64,000 nt of DNA from Kitasatospora albolonga. GTDB lineage: Bacteria > Actinomycetota > Actinomycetes > Streptomycetales > Streptomycetaceae. This document shows, piece after piece, positions 27,643-37,810 of this stretch. The stretch lies in NCBI GenBank assembly GCA_002082585.1, contig CP020563.1, positions 1,172,001 to 1,236,000 on the forward strand, written 5' to 3'. The notes below the pieces were generated by a model that saw nothing but the letters and a program-made list of their open reading frames with translations, had not been told where the DNA came from and did no database searches. Position 1 is the first letter of the stretch. The number at the start of each line of letters is the position of its first letter. Position numbers and translations under genes: made by a program.

Positions 27643-28614
27643 TCAGGGGGTGCCGAGCGCGTGGTCGCGTGCGGTGGTGAACGCGGTGTACGGGTCGCGG
27701 CCCGCGTACGACCAGGGGGCGGCCGTGGCGTACGGGCCGATGCGGTGGAAGAGGGCGGCGGCCTCGGCGGTCCGGCCCTCGCAGACCTTGGCGTGGGCCA
27801 GGAAGTTGAGGTCGACGCGGTGGCGCGGGTGGTCCTCGCGCTCCCACTCCAGCCACCAGTCGAAGGCGGCCTTCATCACCTGCCGGGCCCGCCGCCCCGA
27901 CCAGTGGCCGGAGGCCACGGGGTCGCCCGGCTCGCTGCCCGCAGCGACGAGCACCCGGTAGCGCTCGGCGTGGGCGACGACGGGGAGGACGGCGAGCGGG
28001 GAGTCGGCGGGGGCCTGTTCGGCGGCCCAGGCGGCGAAGTCGTACACCTCGTGGAGCGGGTCCTGGCCGCTGTCGGGGCGGCTCTCGGCGAGTTGAGCGG
28101 TCATCACATGGTGGGCGTGGTGGTGCTCGGGGTGGCGGGAGCGGACCTCCTCGAAGAGCCGGCCGGTCTCGTCACCGCCGTCCTCGCGGCCCCGGTCCAG
28201 GAGGAGCAGGGCGAGCCACGGGGTGGGGTCCTCGGGGGTGGTCCGGGCGGCGGCGAGGCAGGTCTGCCGGGCGCGGGCGGCCTCCTCGGCCTTGGCCTTG
28301 GGGCGCAGGGCCCGTACGACACAGGCGCAGCCGAGGAGGGTGGCGGCGTCCGCGCTCTCGGGTTCGGCGAGCAGCCAGTCGCGGGCCCAGTCGGCGGCGG
28401 ACGGGATCGCGGCGAGGCCGAGGAGGCGGTGTCCCCGGCGGTCCCAGTCGTTCCCGGTGGCCACCAGCAGGGCCCGGGCCCCGCCCCACCGTCCCTGGGT
28501 GAACTGGCTGCGCGCGTCGATGAGTTCGAGGTCGTCCAGGGCCGGGTCGAAGGTGTGGTCCGAGCGACCGCCCCGACGGCGGGAGCGGCCCAGGGGCGGC
28601 GGTGGCGGGGACAT
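27643..28614 (-). CDS. Hypothetical helical repeat-like protein
   Basis: A 323-residue protein without a recognised family. The ATG at 28614 gives MSPPPPPLGRSRRRGGRSDH; the frame is open to 28665 but that extension looks unlikely. It is Ala/Arg/Glu-rich with repeated helix pairs (ARSQFTQGRWGGARALL, AADWARDWLLAEPESADAATLLG, HHAHHVMTAQLAE), resembling TPR/SEL1-like tandem helices. It has no signal or membrane segment and may be a scaffold or binding protein. The gap from 28615 to 28904 (~290 bases) holds no gene that I can support, only a small CCCGGGC/GCCCGGG hairpin at 28826-28843. Confidence 0.7.
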   Translation of the reverse strand: MSPPPPPLGRSRRRGGRSDHTFDPALDDLELIDARSQFTQGRWGGARALLVATGNDWDRRGHRLLGLAAIPSAADWARDWLLAEPESADAATLLGCACVVRALRPKAKAEEAARARQTCLAAARTTPEDPTPWLALLLLDRGREDGGDETGRLFEEVRSRHPEHHHAHHVMTAQLAESRPDSGQDPLHEVYDFAAWAAEQAPADSPLAVLPVVAHAERYRVLVAAGSEPGDPVASGHWSGRRARQVMKAAFDWWLEWEREDHPRHRVDLNFLAHAKVCEGRTAEAAALFHRIGPYATAAPWSYAGRDPYTAFTTARDHALGTP

Positions 28615-28904
28615 GCCGCAGGCTTCTTTCGACGCGGTGTGCGAGCAGATGATCGCGCACAGCAAAGCGGTAGGGGGCGCTCCACGTCAAGGGGAGGTCT
28701 ACACCAACTCCGCTCGATGTTCGGACAGTTGGCCGGAAGTCATTGCGTGGCGTGAGGTGTTTGCGCAGCGTGCGGCGGGGTGGGCGGGGGGTGACGTGAC
28801 GCCTGACACATTGGCGGTGCGGACCCCCGGGCGGATGCCCGGGCCCCGCTCCTCACATCGCCGGAGGGGCTTACGCCGTGGCCTTCGCTGCCGCCCGGCC
28901 CGCC

Positions 28905-30557
28905 CTACAGGGCTTTGGCCGCCGCCCGGCCCGCCGCGCGGCCCGAGAAGATGCAGCCGCCCAGGAACGTGCCCTCCAGGGAGCGGTAGCCGTGGACCCC
29001 GCCGCCGCCGAAGCCCGCCGCCTCGCCCGCCGCGTACAGGCCCGGCAGCGGGGTGCCGTCGGCGGTGAGGACCCGGGAGGAGAGGTCCGTCTCCAGGCCG
29101 CCCAGGGACTTGCGGGTCAGGATGTTGAGGCGTACGGCGATGAGGGGGCCCGCCGCCGGGTCCAGGATGCGGTGCGGTTTCGCCGTACGGATGAGGCGGT
29201 CGCCCAGGTAGGCGCGGGCCCCGTGGATGGCGGTGACCTGGAGGTCCTTGGTGAAGGGGTTGGCGATCTCGCGGTCCCGGGCGGTGATCTCGCGGCGCAG
29301 CCCGTCCGCGTCGATCAGGCCGTCGCCGGTGATCGCGTTCATGCCCCGGACCAGGGCGTCGAGGTCCTTCTCCACCACGAAGTCCGCCCCGTGGTCCATG
29401 AACGCCTTGACCGGTGCGGGCACGTCCGCGCGGGCCCGGCCGATCACGTCCCGTACCGACTTGCCGGTCAGGTCCGGGTTCTGCTCGGAGCCGGAGAGGG
29501 CGAACTCCTTGCCGATGATCCGCTGGTTGAGGACGAACCAGGTGTAGCCGTGGCCCGACCTCATGATGTGTTCGAGGGTGCCGAGCGTGTCGAAGCCGGG
29601 GAAGAGCGGGACCGGCAGCCGCTTGCCGCGGGCGTCGAGCCAGAGGGAGGAGGGGCCGGGCAGGATGCGGATGGCGTGCTTGGACCAGATCGGGTTCCAG
29701 TTCTCGATGCCCTCCGTGTAGTGCCACATCCGGTCCCGGTTGATGTGGTGGGCGCCCGCCTCCTCGGCGATGCCCAGCATCAGGCCGTCCACATGGGCGG
29801 GGACGCCGGAGAGCAGCTTCTCGGGCGGGGTGCCGAGCCGCTCGGGCCACTGGGCGCGGACCAGGTCGTGGTTGCCGCCGATGCCGCCGGAGGTGACGAT
29901 CACCGCCTGGGCCTTCAGCTCGAAGGCGCCGGTCGCCTCCCGGCTGCTGGCGGTGCCGCGCTCGGCCCCGCTGGGCTCCAGGATCTCGCCGGTGACCGTG
30001 TCCAGCGCCCCGGCCGTGCGGGCGAGGCCGGTCACGCGGTGGCGGAACCGCAGCTGGACGAGCCCCTTGGCGACGCCCTCGCGGACCCGCCGCTCGAAGG
30101 GGGCGACGACGCCGGGGCCGGTGCCCCAGGTGATGTGGAAGCGGGGTACGGAGTTGCCGTGGCCGGTCGCGTCGTAGCCGCCGCGCTCCGCCCAGCCGAC
30201 CACCGGGAAGATCCGCAGCCCCTGCCGGTGCAGCCAGGAGCGCTTCTCACCGGCCGCGAAGTCGACGTACGCCTCGGCCCACTTCCTCGGCCAGTGGTCT
30301 TCCTTTCGGTCGAACCCGGCGGTGCCGTACCAGTCCTGGAGGGCCAGCTCCCGGCTGTCCTTGATCCGCAGGCGGCGCTGCTCGGGCGAGTCGACGAGGA
30401 AGAGGCCGCCGAAGGACCAGTGGGCCTGCCCGCCGATGGACTGCTCGGGCTCCTGGTCGAGGAGGATCACGGAACGGCCCGCGTCGGCCAGTTCGGCGGT
30501 GGCCACGAGTCCGGCGAGCCCTGCCCCGATCACGATCACATCAGCGTCGTACGCCAT
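28905..30557 (-). CDS. FAD-binding dehydrogenase (3-ketosteroid dehydrogenase-like)
   Basis: A 550-residue flavoprotein. The ATG at 30557 has AGGA at a proper distance; an ATG at 30566 is possible. It has an N-terminal FAD Rossmann motif (VIVIGAGLAGLVATAELADAG), SIGGQAHWSFGGLFLVDSPEQ and a C-terminal FAD-closing GLYAAGEAAGFGGGGVHGYRSLEG. It belongs to the fumarate reductase/KsdD-like FAD_binding_2 family. The substrate is unknown; a steroid role is only one option. The C-terminus (AGRAAAKAL) is complete. Confidence 0.88.
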   Translation of the reverse strand: MAYDADVIVIGAGLAGLVATAELADAGRSVILLDQEPEQSIGGQAHWSFGGLFLVDSPEQRRLRIKDSRELALQDWYGTAGFDRKEDHWPRKWAEAYVDFAAGEKRSWLHRQGLRIFPVVGWAERGGYDATGHGNSVPRFHITWGTGPGVVAPFERRVREGVAKGLVQLRFRHRVTGLARTAGALDTVTGEILEPSGAERGTASSREATGAFELKAQAVIVTSGGIGGNHDLVRAQWPERLGTPPEKLLSGVPAHVDGLMLGIAEEAGAHHINRDRMWHYTEGIENWNPIWSKHAIRILPGPSSLWLDARGKRLPVPLFPGFDTLGTLEHIMRSGHGYTWFVLNQRIIGKEFALSGSEQNPDLTGKSVRDVIGRARADVPAPVKAFMDHGADFVVEKDLDALVRGMNAITGDGLIDADGLRREITARDREIANPFTKDLQVTAIHGARAYLGDRLIRTAKPHRILDPAAGPLIAVRLNILTRKSLGGLETDLSSRVLTADGTPLPGLYAAGEAAGFGGGGVHGYRSLEGTFLGGCIFSGRAAGRAAAKAL

Positions 30558-30681
30558 GGGTTCCATCCTGTCGGGAAGGGGCGGCCGGAAGGGCTCGACG
30601 GGCGTGCAAGTTACCCGTGCGTCAGATCTTGGGTACCGGCCGCTGCCACGTCAACCACCCGGGTGCTGTTGGATGAGACGC

Positions 30682-31191
30682 ATGACGCCCTCTGACGAGA
30701 TCCTGGACATCGTCGACGAGAACGACGAGGTCATCGGGCAGGCCCCGCGCGGTGAGGCGACGGCCCGGGGACTGCGCCACCGCTGTGTGTTCATCGAGGT
30801 ACGGGACGCCGAGGGGCGCGTCTTCGTCCACCGCCGGACGGCCACCAAGCTGGTCTTCCCCTCGCACTACGACATGTTCGTCGGCGGGGTGGTGGGCGCG
30901 GGCGAGTCCTACGACGGGGCGGCGCTGCGCGAGGCGGAGGAGGAGCTCGGGGTCTCGGGGCTGCCGGAGCCCGAGCCGCTGTTCCGGTTCCTCTACACGA
31001 GCGCCGAGCACACCTGGTGGTCCGCCGTCTACCAGGTGCGGTGCGAGCTTCCGGTGGTGCCGCAGGCGGAGGAGGTCGCCTGGCACACCTTCCTGGACGA
31101 CAGGGAGCTGGAGGCGCGGCTCGATGAGTGGCTGTGGGTGCCGGACGGGCTGGACGCCTACCGGCGGCTGAAGGAGTTCCGGGCGCTCTGA
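30682..31191 (+). CDS. NUDIX hydrolase
   Basis: A 169-residue NUDIX protein (ATG at 30682; an in-frame ATG at 30673 is equally possible). The NUDIX box is GGVVGAGESYDGAALREAEE followed by ELGV, and the N-terminus DEILDIVDENDEVIGQAPR matches the YfcD/IPP-isomerase-like subgroup. It hydrolyses a nucleoside-diphosphate-linked compound; the substrate is unknown. Confidence 0.9.
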   Translation: MTPSDEILDIVDENDEVIGQAPRGEATARGLRHRCVFIEVRDAEGRVFVHRRTATKLVFPSHYDMFVGGVVGAGESYDGAALREAEEELGVSGLPEPEPLFRFLYTSAEHTWWSAVYQVRCELPVVPQAEEVAWHTFLDDRELEARLDEWLWVPDGLDAYRRLKEFRAL

Positions 31192-31209
31192 CCTCGTAAG
31201 GTGCCCTGT

Positions 31210-31605
31210 GTGAACAAGATCGCGCAGAGCGTACGGCTGTGGTTCGCGCCGGAGCGGGTCCGGGACGAGGGGACCACCCCCGACTACCGGTTCTCCCTGG
31301 CCAACGAGCGTACGTTCCTCGCCTGGATCAGGACGGCGCTGGCCCTGATCGGCGGGGGCTTCGCCGTGGACCAGTTCCTGCCGGAGCTGGCCTGGGGCGT
31401 CCGGGCGGGGCTGGCGCTCGGGCTGCTCGCCACCGGGGTGCTGTGCGCGCTGCGGGCGGTCAACCACTGGGTGCGGTGCGAGCGGGCGATGCGGCGCGGG
31501 GAGGATCTGCCGGTCTCCCGGTTTCCGACGGTGCTGAGCCTCGTGGTCGCGGTCGTGGCCGTCGCGATGGTGGTGGTGGTCCTCTTCGGCTGGGAGGGCC
31601 GGTGA
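31210..31605 (+). CDS. DUF202 membrane protein, first of pair (YidH-like)
   Basis: A 131-residue membrane protein; the GTG at 31210 follows AAGG. The DUF202 signature TPDYRFSLANERTFLAWIRTALALIGGGFAVDQF is split here into its hydrophilic head and first helix; three transmembrane segments are visible. Its stop overlaps the GTG of the second DUF202 gene by 4 bases. The function of these pairs is unknown. Confidence 0.87.
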   Translation: MNKIAQSVRLWFAPERVRDEGTTPDYRFSLANERTFLAWIRTALALIGGGFAVDQFLPELAWGVRAGLALGLLATGVLCALRAVNHWVRCERAMRRGEDLPVSRFPTVLSLVVAVVAVAMVVVVLFGWEGR

Positions 31606-31922
31606 CGGGCGGCGAGGGCGGGGAGCGGGACCCCGGGCTCCAGCCCGAGCGGACCCGGCTCGCCTGGCGGCGTACCACGTTGTCCGCCACGGTGGTGGCG
31701 CTGCTCGCCGGGCGGCAGGCGCTGCACAGCGGTGCCAGCCCGGCCGGGCTGGCCGCCCTGGCGCTGACCGCGGCGGCCTGGCTGGGGTTCCTGACGGCGG
31801 CCCACCTCAGGGTGGTGCGCCTGGGCGTGGCGCGACCGGAGCCGCTCGGTCCGCGCGGGGCGCTGACGGCGGCGCTGTGCACGGTGGCGTTCGCGGTGTT
31901 CGCGGCGGCGATGCTGTTCTGA
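31602..31922 (+). CDS. DUF202 membrane protein, second of pair
   Basis: A 106-residue protein with the DUF202 head LQPERTRLAWRRTTLSATVVAL and three membrane helices. It is translationally coupled to the preceding DUF202 gene and probably forms a complex with its product. Function unknown. Confidence 0.85.
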   Translation: MTGGEGGERDPGLQPERTRLAWRRTTLSATVVALLAGRQALHSGASPAGLAALALTAAAWLGFLTAAHLRVVRLGVARPEPLGPRGALTAALCTVAFAVFAAAMLF

Positions 31923-31978
31923 GCGCGCCCCCGGGCTGTTCGGGCGTCGCTGTTCCGAGAGCTGCGGACCGTGTTCGC

Positions 31979-32914
31979 TCAGACGTCCCAGTCCACCGTG
32001 ACCACGATCTTGCCCCGCGTGCGTCCCTCCTGGTTGAGCCGGTACGCCTCGGCCGCCCGCTCCAGCGGGAAGACCCGGTCCACATGGACGGTGACGATGC
32101 CCTGTTCGGCCAGTTCCGCGAGGTGGGCCAGGTCGGTGGCGTCGGGCCGGACGAAGGCGTAGCGACCGCCGTACGAGAACACCTCGCTGTCGGCGATCGA
32201 GGCGAGCCGGCCGCCCTCGGCGAGGGTGTCGGCCGAGACCCGCAGCGCCTCGCCGCCCACCGTGTCGAAGGCGGCGTCGAAGCCGTCGGGGGCCAGCTCC
32301 CGCAGCCGGTCGGCGAGGCCGTCCCCGTAGGCGACGGGCTCGCCGCCCAGACCGCGTACGTACGCGTGGTTGCGCTCGCTCGCGGTGCCGATGACCCGGC
32401 AGCCCTCGTGGCGGGCGATCTGCACGGCGATCGAGCCGACCCCGCCCGCCGCCGCGTGGACGAGGACGGTGTCGCCCTCGCGGATCTTGAGGGTGCGGTG
32501 CAGCACCTGGTACGCGGTGAGCCCGGCCAGCGGCAGGCCCGCGGCCTCCTCGAAGCTCAGCCTGAGCGGCTTGCGGGCGAGGGTGCGTACGGGGGCGGCG
32601 ACGTACTCGGCGAACGTACCGCGCGAGAGGAAGTCCTCGCGCACATAGCCGATCACCTCGTCCCCGACCGCGAACTCGTCCACGGCGACGCCCGGTTGCA
32701 CGACGACCCCGGAGACGTCCCAGCCGGGGATCACCGGGAAGACGGCTTCGAGGCCGCCTTGGAGGAACCCCTCGCGGGCCTTCCAGTCGACCGGGTTGAC
32801 GGCGGCGGCCCGTACCTTCACGAGCACCGAGTCGGGGCCGACCCTCGGGTCGGGCCGCTCGCCGTACTCCAGGACATCGGCCGGGCCGTACGCGCTGTAG
32901 CTGATCGCCTTCAT
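31979..32914 (-). CDS. NADP-dependent oxidoreductase (zeta-crystallin/quinone oxidoreductase-like)
   Basis: A 311-residue medium-chain reductase without zinc-ligand cysteines. It starts MKAISYSAYGPADVLEYGERP, has DTVLVHAAAGGVGSIAVQIARHEG as the NADP-binding fold and GCRVIGTASERNHAYVRGLG. It likely reduces quinones or enones with NADPH. It diverges from the phosphotransferase gene across a 213-base gap that contains a TetR-type operator and a tandem repeat. Confidence 0.9.
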   Translation of the reverse strand: MKAISYSAYGPADVLEYGERPDPRVGPDSVLVKVRAAAVNPVDWKAREGFLQGGLEAVFPVIPGWDVSGVVVQPGVAVDEFAVGDEVIGYVREDFLSRGTFAEYVAAPVRTLARKPLRLSFEEAAGLPLAGLTAYQVLHRTLKIREGDTVLVHAAAGGVGSIAVQIARHEGCRVIGTASERNHAYVRGLGGEPVAYGDGLADRLRELAPDGFDAAFDTVGGEALRVSADTLAEGGRLASIADSEVFSYGGRYAFVRPDATDLAHLAELAEQGIVTVHVDRVFPLERAAEAYRLNQEGRTRGKIVVTVDWDV

Positions 32915-33000
32915 CCCTCGACCTTCGGCGCAGGTCAGGGCAGGCGCAACTCAGGACGTACGCGGCCGGGAGCCGGCGGGGGCGCCGGGGTCCGCGCGGT

Positions 33001-33044
33001 TGACCGCGGGAGTGCGCCGGACTGATCGCGGGAGTGCACTGGAC
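33001..33044. repeat. Two-copy 22-nt tandem repeat beside an operator
   Basis: Units 33001-33022 and 33023-33044 share 19 of 22 bases, both with CGCGGGAGTGC. The second copy abuts the palindromic operator at 33045. It could be extra binding sites or a slippage duplication. Confidence 0.7.
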
Positions 33045-33068
33045 GACATACCGACTGGTCGGCATGAT
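33045..33068. promoter_or_regulatory. TetR-type operator upstream of the phosphotransferase-ACAD operon
   Basis: GACATACCGACTGGT followed by CGGCATGAT contains the inverted repeat ATACCGAC-TG-GTCGGCAT (33048-33065, one mismatch). It lies 60-83 bases upstream of the 33128 start. The same 15-mer, with one change, occurs on the minus strand at 38690-38704 in front of the SDR gene. The TetR gene at 37051-37644 lies between the two. Confidence 0.65.
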
Positions 33069-33127
33069 GGTCGGCGACCGTGGTCCCGTTCGTCGCCCCA
33101 TCGCCCCATCGCCCGGAGGTACGCCCC

Positions 33128-34150
33128 ATGAGTCCCGTCCCCCCACCAGGTCTCGACCCCGAGCTGCTGCGCGGGCACCTCGACCGCGAGCGTCCCGGGC
33201 TGGTGCGCGGGCCGCTGGAGGCCCGGCTGATCGAGGGCGGCCGGTCGAACCTGACGTACACGGTCACCGACGGGACCGGCCGGTGGGTGGTGCGTCGGCC
33301 GCCGCTGGGCCATGTGCTGGCCACCGCGCACGACATGAAGCGCGAGCACCGGGTGATCAGCGCCCTGCACCCCACCGCCGTGCCGGTGCCTGAGCCGTTG
33401 CTGCTCTGCGAGGACGACGCGGTGCTCGGTGCGCCCTTCTACGTCATGGAGCACGTCGAGGGCGTCCCGTACCGCACCGCCGAACAGCTCGCCCCGCTGG
33501 GCCCCGAGCGCACCCGGGCCGCCGTCCTCGCCCTGGTGGACACCCTGGTCGACCTGCACGCGGTGGACCCGGAAGCGGTGGGGCTCGGGGACTTCGGGCG
33601 GCCCGACGGGTTCCTGGACCGGCAGCTGCGGCGCTGGGGCAAGCAGCTGGACGCCTCGCGCAACCGGGAACTGGCCGGCATCGACGAGCTGCACGCCTCC
33701 CTCGGCCGCGAGCTGCCCGTATCGCCCGCGCCCACCGTCGTCCACGGCGACTACCGCCTGGACAACGTGCTGCTCGGGCCGGACGAGAAGATCAACGCCG
33801 TGCTGGACTGGGAGATGTCCACGCTGGGCGATCCGCTGACCGATCTCGGGCTGCTCGTGATGTACAGCTCCGACCTCGATCTGCCGCGCTCCCCCGTCTC
33901 CACCACCAGCGGCGCCGCCGGGCACCCCTCCCCCGCCGAACTGATCGAGCGGTACGCCGCCGGATCGGGCCGGGACACCTCCGCCATCTCCTGGTACACG
34001 GCGTTCGCCTGGTTCAAGCTCGCCGTGATCCTGGAGGGCATCCACTACCGCTACACCCTCGGGCAGACCGTCGGCGCGGGCTTCGACCGGATCGGTGAAC
34101 TGGTCCCGGTCTTCATCGAGCACGGCCTCACCACCCTCCAGGAAGGCTGA
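33128..34150 (+). CDS. Phosphotransferase-family protein (APH/ACAD10-like)
   Basis: A 340-residue aminoglycoside-phosphotransferase-fold protein with a good ribosome site (CGGAGG) before the ATG. Kinase motifs are IEGGRSNLTYTV (nucleotide loop), VHGDYRLDNVLL (catalytic HGDxxxxN) and INAVLDWEMSTLGDPLTDLG (metal-binding D). This subfamily is linked in many bacteria, and fused in ACAD10/11 of animals, to acyl-CoA dehydrogenase; there it phosphorylates 4-hydroxyacyl-CoAs. Here it is followed 6 bases later by such a dehydrogenase, so a 4-hydroxy acid catabolic role is likely. Confidence 0.9.
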   Translation: MSPVPPPGLDPELLRGHLDRERPGLVRGPLEARLIEGGRSNLTYTVTDGTGRWVVRRPPLGHVLATAHDMKREHRVISALHPTAVPVPEPLLLCEDDAVLGAPFYVMEHVEGVPYRTAEQLAPLGPERTRAAVLALVDTLVDLHAVDPEAVGLGDFGRPDGFLDRQLRRWGKQLDASRNRELAGIDELHASLGRELPVSPAPTVVHGDYRLDNVLLGPDEKINAVLDWEMSTLGDPLTDLGLLVMYSSDLDLPRSPVSTTSGAAGHPSPAELIERYAAGSGRDTSAISWYTAFAWFKLAVILEGIHYRYTLGQTVGAGFDRIGELVPVFIEHGLTTLQEG

Positions 34151-34156
34151 CCACCC

Positions 34157-35371
34157 ATGGACTTCGCATTCGACGCCCGAACCGAGGAGCTGCGCTCCCG
34201 GCTGCTCGCCTTCATGGACGAGCACGTGTATCCGGCCGAGCCGGTCGCGGAGGAGCAGCGGGCGCTGCTCGCCTCGCCGTGGGACACGCCCGCGGTCGTC
34301 GGGGAGCTGAAGGCCGAGGCGCGGCGGCAGGGGCTGTGGAACCTCTTCCTGCCGGACGCGGCGTACGGGGCCGGGCTGACGAACCTCCAGTACGCGCCGC
34401 TCGCGGAGATCACCGGCCGCTCCCCGCACCTCGCGCCGACCGCGACGAACTGCGCGGCGCCGGACACCGGGAACATGGAGGTGCTCTTCCAGTTCGGCAC
34501 GGACGAGCAGAAGAAGCGGTGGCTGGAGCCGCTGCTCGCCGGGGAGATCCGCTCCGCCTTCGCGATGACGGAGCCGGAGGTGGCGTCCTCGGACGCGACG
34601 AACATCGAGACCCGGATGATCCGGGACGGCGATGACTACGTCATCAACGGGCGCAAGTGGTACATCTCCGGGGCGATGAACCCGGACTGCGCGGTCTTCA
34701 TCGTGATGGGCAAGACCGACCCGGACGGCGACGATATCCGCCGACAGCAGTCGATGATCCTGGTCCCGCGCGACACCCCGGGCGTCGAGGTGCGGCGGGC
34801 GATGCGGGTGTACGGGTACGAGGACCACTCCCACGGGGGCCACGCGGAGGTGGTCTTCCACGACGTGCGGGTGCCGGTGGCCAACCTGGTCGGGGAGGAG
34901 GGCGGCGGGTTCGCCATCGCGCAGGCGCGGCTGGGGCCGGGGCGCATCCACCACTGCATGCGGCTGATCGGGATGGCGGAGCGGGCCATCGAGCTGATGT
35001 GCCGCCGGGCGGTGGACCGTACGGCGTTCGGCAAGCCGCTGGCCGCGCAGGGCGTCGTGCAGAACTGGATCGCGGACGCCCGGGTGACGGTGGAGCAGCT
35101 GCGGCTGCTGGTGCTGAAGACGGCCTGGCTGATGGACACCGTGGGCAACAAGGGGGCGCACACGGAGATCCAGGCCATCAAGATCGCCACCCCGCGCGCG
35201 GTGGTGGACATCCTGGACTCGGCGGTGCAGCTGCACGGGGCGGGCGGGGTGAGCCAGGACTTCCCGCTGGCGGAGCTGTGGGCCTCGGCGCGGACGCTGA
35301 GGCTGGCGGACGGGCCGGACGAGGTGCACCAGCGGTCGCTGGCCCGGCGGGAGATCAAGCGGTACGGGTGA
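34157..35371 (+). CDS. Acyl-CoA dehydrogenase (ACAD10/11-like)
   Basis: A 404-residue FAD enzyme. Features are the N-terminal helical domain, FAMTEPEVASSDATNIE (ACAD signature 1 region), YVINGRKWYISGAMNP, GPGRIHHCMRLIGMAERAIE, the C-terminal FAD region AVQLHGAGGVSQDFPLAELWA and ADGPDEVHQRSLARREIK, where the Asp of ADGPDEV is the probable catalytic base in this subgroup. Together with the phosphotransferase upstream it matches the two-step 4-hydroxyacyl-CoA pathway known from ACAD10/ACAD11. It ends at a strong terminator. Confidence 0.93.
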   Translation: MDFAFDARTEELRSRLLAFMDEHVYPAEPVAEEQRALLASPWDTPAVVGELKAEARRQGLWNLFLPDAAYGAGLTNLQYAPLAEITGRSPHLAPTATNCAAPDTGNMEVLFQFGTDEQKKRWLEPLLAGEIRSAFAMTEPEVASSDATNIETRMIRDGDDYVINGRKWYISGAMNPDCAVFIVMGKTDPDGDDIRRQQSMILVPRDTPGVEVRRAMRVYGYEDHSHGGHAEVVFHDVRVPVANLVGEEGGGFAIAQARLGPGRIHHCMRLIGMAERAIELMCRRAVDRTAFGKPLAAQGVVQNWIADARVTVEQLRLLVLKTAWLMDTVGNKGAHTEIQAIKIATPRAVVDILDSAVQLHGAGGVSQDFPLAELWASARTLRLADGPDEVHQRSLARREIKRYG

Positions 35372-35377
35372 GAACGG

Positions 35378-35410
35378 GGTGCGGCCCCCTCCGGCGGAGG
35401 GGGCCGCACC
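35378..35410. terminator. Terminator between ACAD and aminopeptidase genes
   Basis: A 15-bp perfect stem with loop GGC between convergent stops (35371 and 35425). Confidence 0.87.
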
Positions 35411-35424
35411 GGATCGTCCTGCGG

Positions 35425-36906
<1,482 letters not shown>

Positions 36907-36993
36907 TCAATGAGGTGACAGTGTTCCGTCAAGAGCGGAAAGCGGACATGTCAGTTCCATTAACGAACACATATCGGTGTTTGGACGGGTGCA

Positions 36994-37014
36994 ACCGCCC
37001 CCGAACAGGGCGGT
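36994..37014 (-). terminator. Hairpin downstream of the TetR gene
   Basis: A 7-bp stem ACCGCCC / GGGCGGT with a 7-nt loop, 37 bases past the TetR stop (minus strand). A second short inverted repeat AACAC/GTGTT lies at 36966-36981. Confidence 0.5.
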
Positions 37015-37050
37015 GTTACGTACTCCCCGGCACTCCCCGCGCCGGGCGCG

Positions 37051-37644
37051 CTACGGGCGCAGGGCCCGCAGCAGCAGGTCCGCGAGATGGGCGGCGACCT
37101 GCTCGGGGGTGAGCGGGCCGTCCGGGCGGTACCAGGTGGAGAGGTGGTGGACCGAGCCGAAGTGGTAGTCGACCACCAGGTCGGCGGGGGTGGCGGTGGA
37201 GAAGACCCCGCTGCGCTGCCCCTCCTCGACCAGCGCCCGGAACCGCTCGTGGTAGCGGCGGCGCTCCGCCCGTACCTGCTTGTTCTTCTCCGGGCTCAGG
37301 TGGTGCATGGAGCGGAAGAAGATCGCGGCGTCGTCCAGGTTGTCGATGGTCGTGACGACCACGTCCGCCGCCGCGTCGCGCAGCCGCTGCTCGACCGGCG
37401 CCTCGGCGTCCGCGACGGCGTCGAGCCGCTCCTGCTGGAGCCGCAGCACCCGGGCGTAGACCTCCTGGAGCAGGTCCTCCTTGGAGCCGAAGTAGTGGTA
37501 GAGCGCTCCCTTGGTGACGCCCGCCGCCTCGACGATCTCCTGGACCGAGGTGCGGTCGTACCCGTGCTCGGCGAAGAGCCGGGTGGCGGCGGCCAGCAGC
37601 CGTTGGGGGACGGGCGTGCCATTCTGCTCCGTCGCCTTGGCCAT
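37051..37644 (-). CDS. TetR-family regulator, likely controls flanking acyl-CoA genes
   Basis: A 197-residue TetR protein (ATG at 37644; the frame also opens at 37665, which lacks a ribosome site). The N-terminal HTH is RLFAEHGYDRTSVQEIVEAAG then VTKGALYHYFGSKEDLL, the classical TetR pattern. The C-terminal domain, with FFRSMHHLSPEKNKQV and VVDYHFGSVHHLSTWYRP, resembles KstR2/FadR-like acyl-CoA sensors. A shared operator sits before the 33.1 kb operon and the SDR gene at 38.6 kb, which brackets this gene. That link is inference. Confidence 0.9.
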   Translation of the reverse strand: MAKATEQNGTPVPQRLLAAATRLFAEHGYDRTSVQEIVEAAGVTKGALYHYFGSKEDLLQEVYARVLRLQQERLDAVADAEAPVEQRLRDAAADVVVTTIDNLDDAAIFFRSMHHLSPEKNKQVRAERRRYHERFRALVEEGQRSGVFSTATPADLVVDYHFGSVHHLSTWYRPDGPLTPEQVAAHLADLLLRALRP

Positions 37645-37810
37645 GAGCCGCCACCTGCCTTTCATACCGTGCGTTCGCCGTTTCGACGAGGTTCTGACGG
37701 GGGGAACGCGGTCCCGCCTGAGGATCTTCCCACTCGCCGCCTCCGGAGGCTCGGTCAGGACCTCACCGGGCGGTGAGCGGCCGCGCGCCGGGCCGCCCGG
37801 GGGCCGTCGC

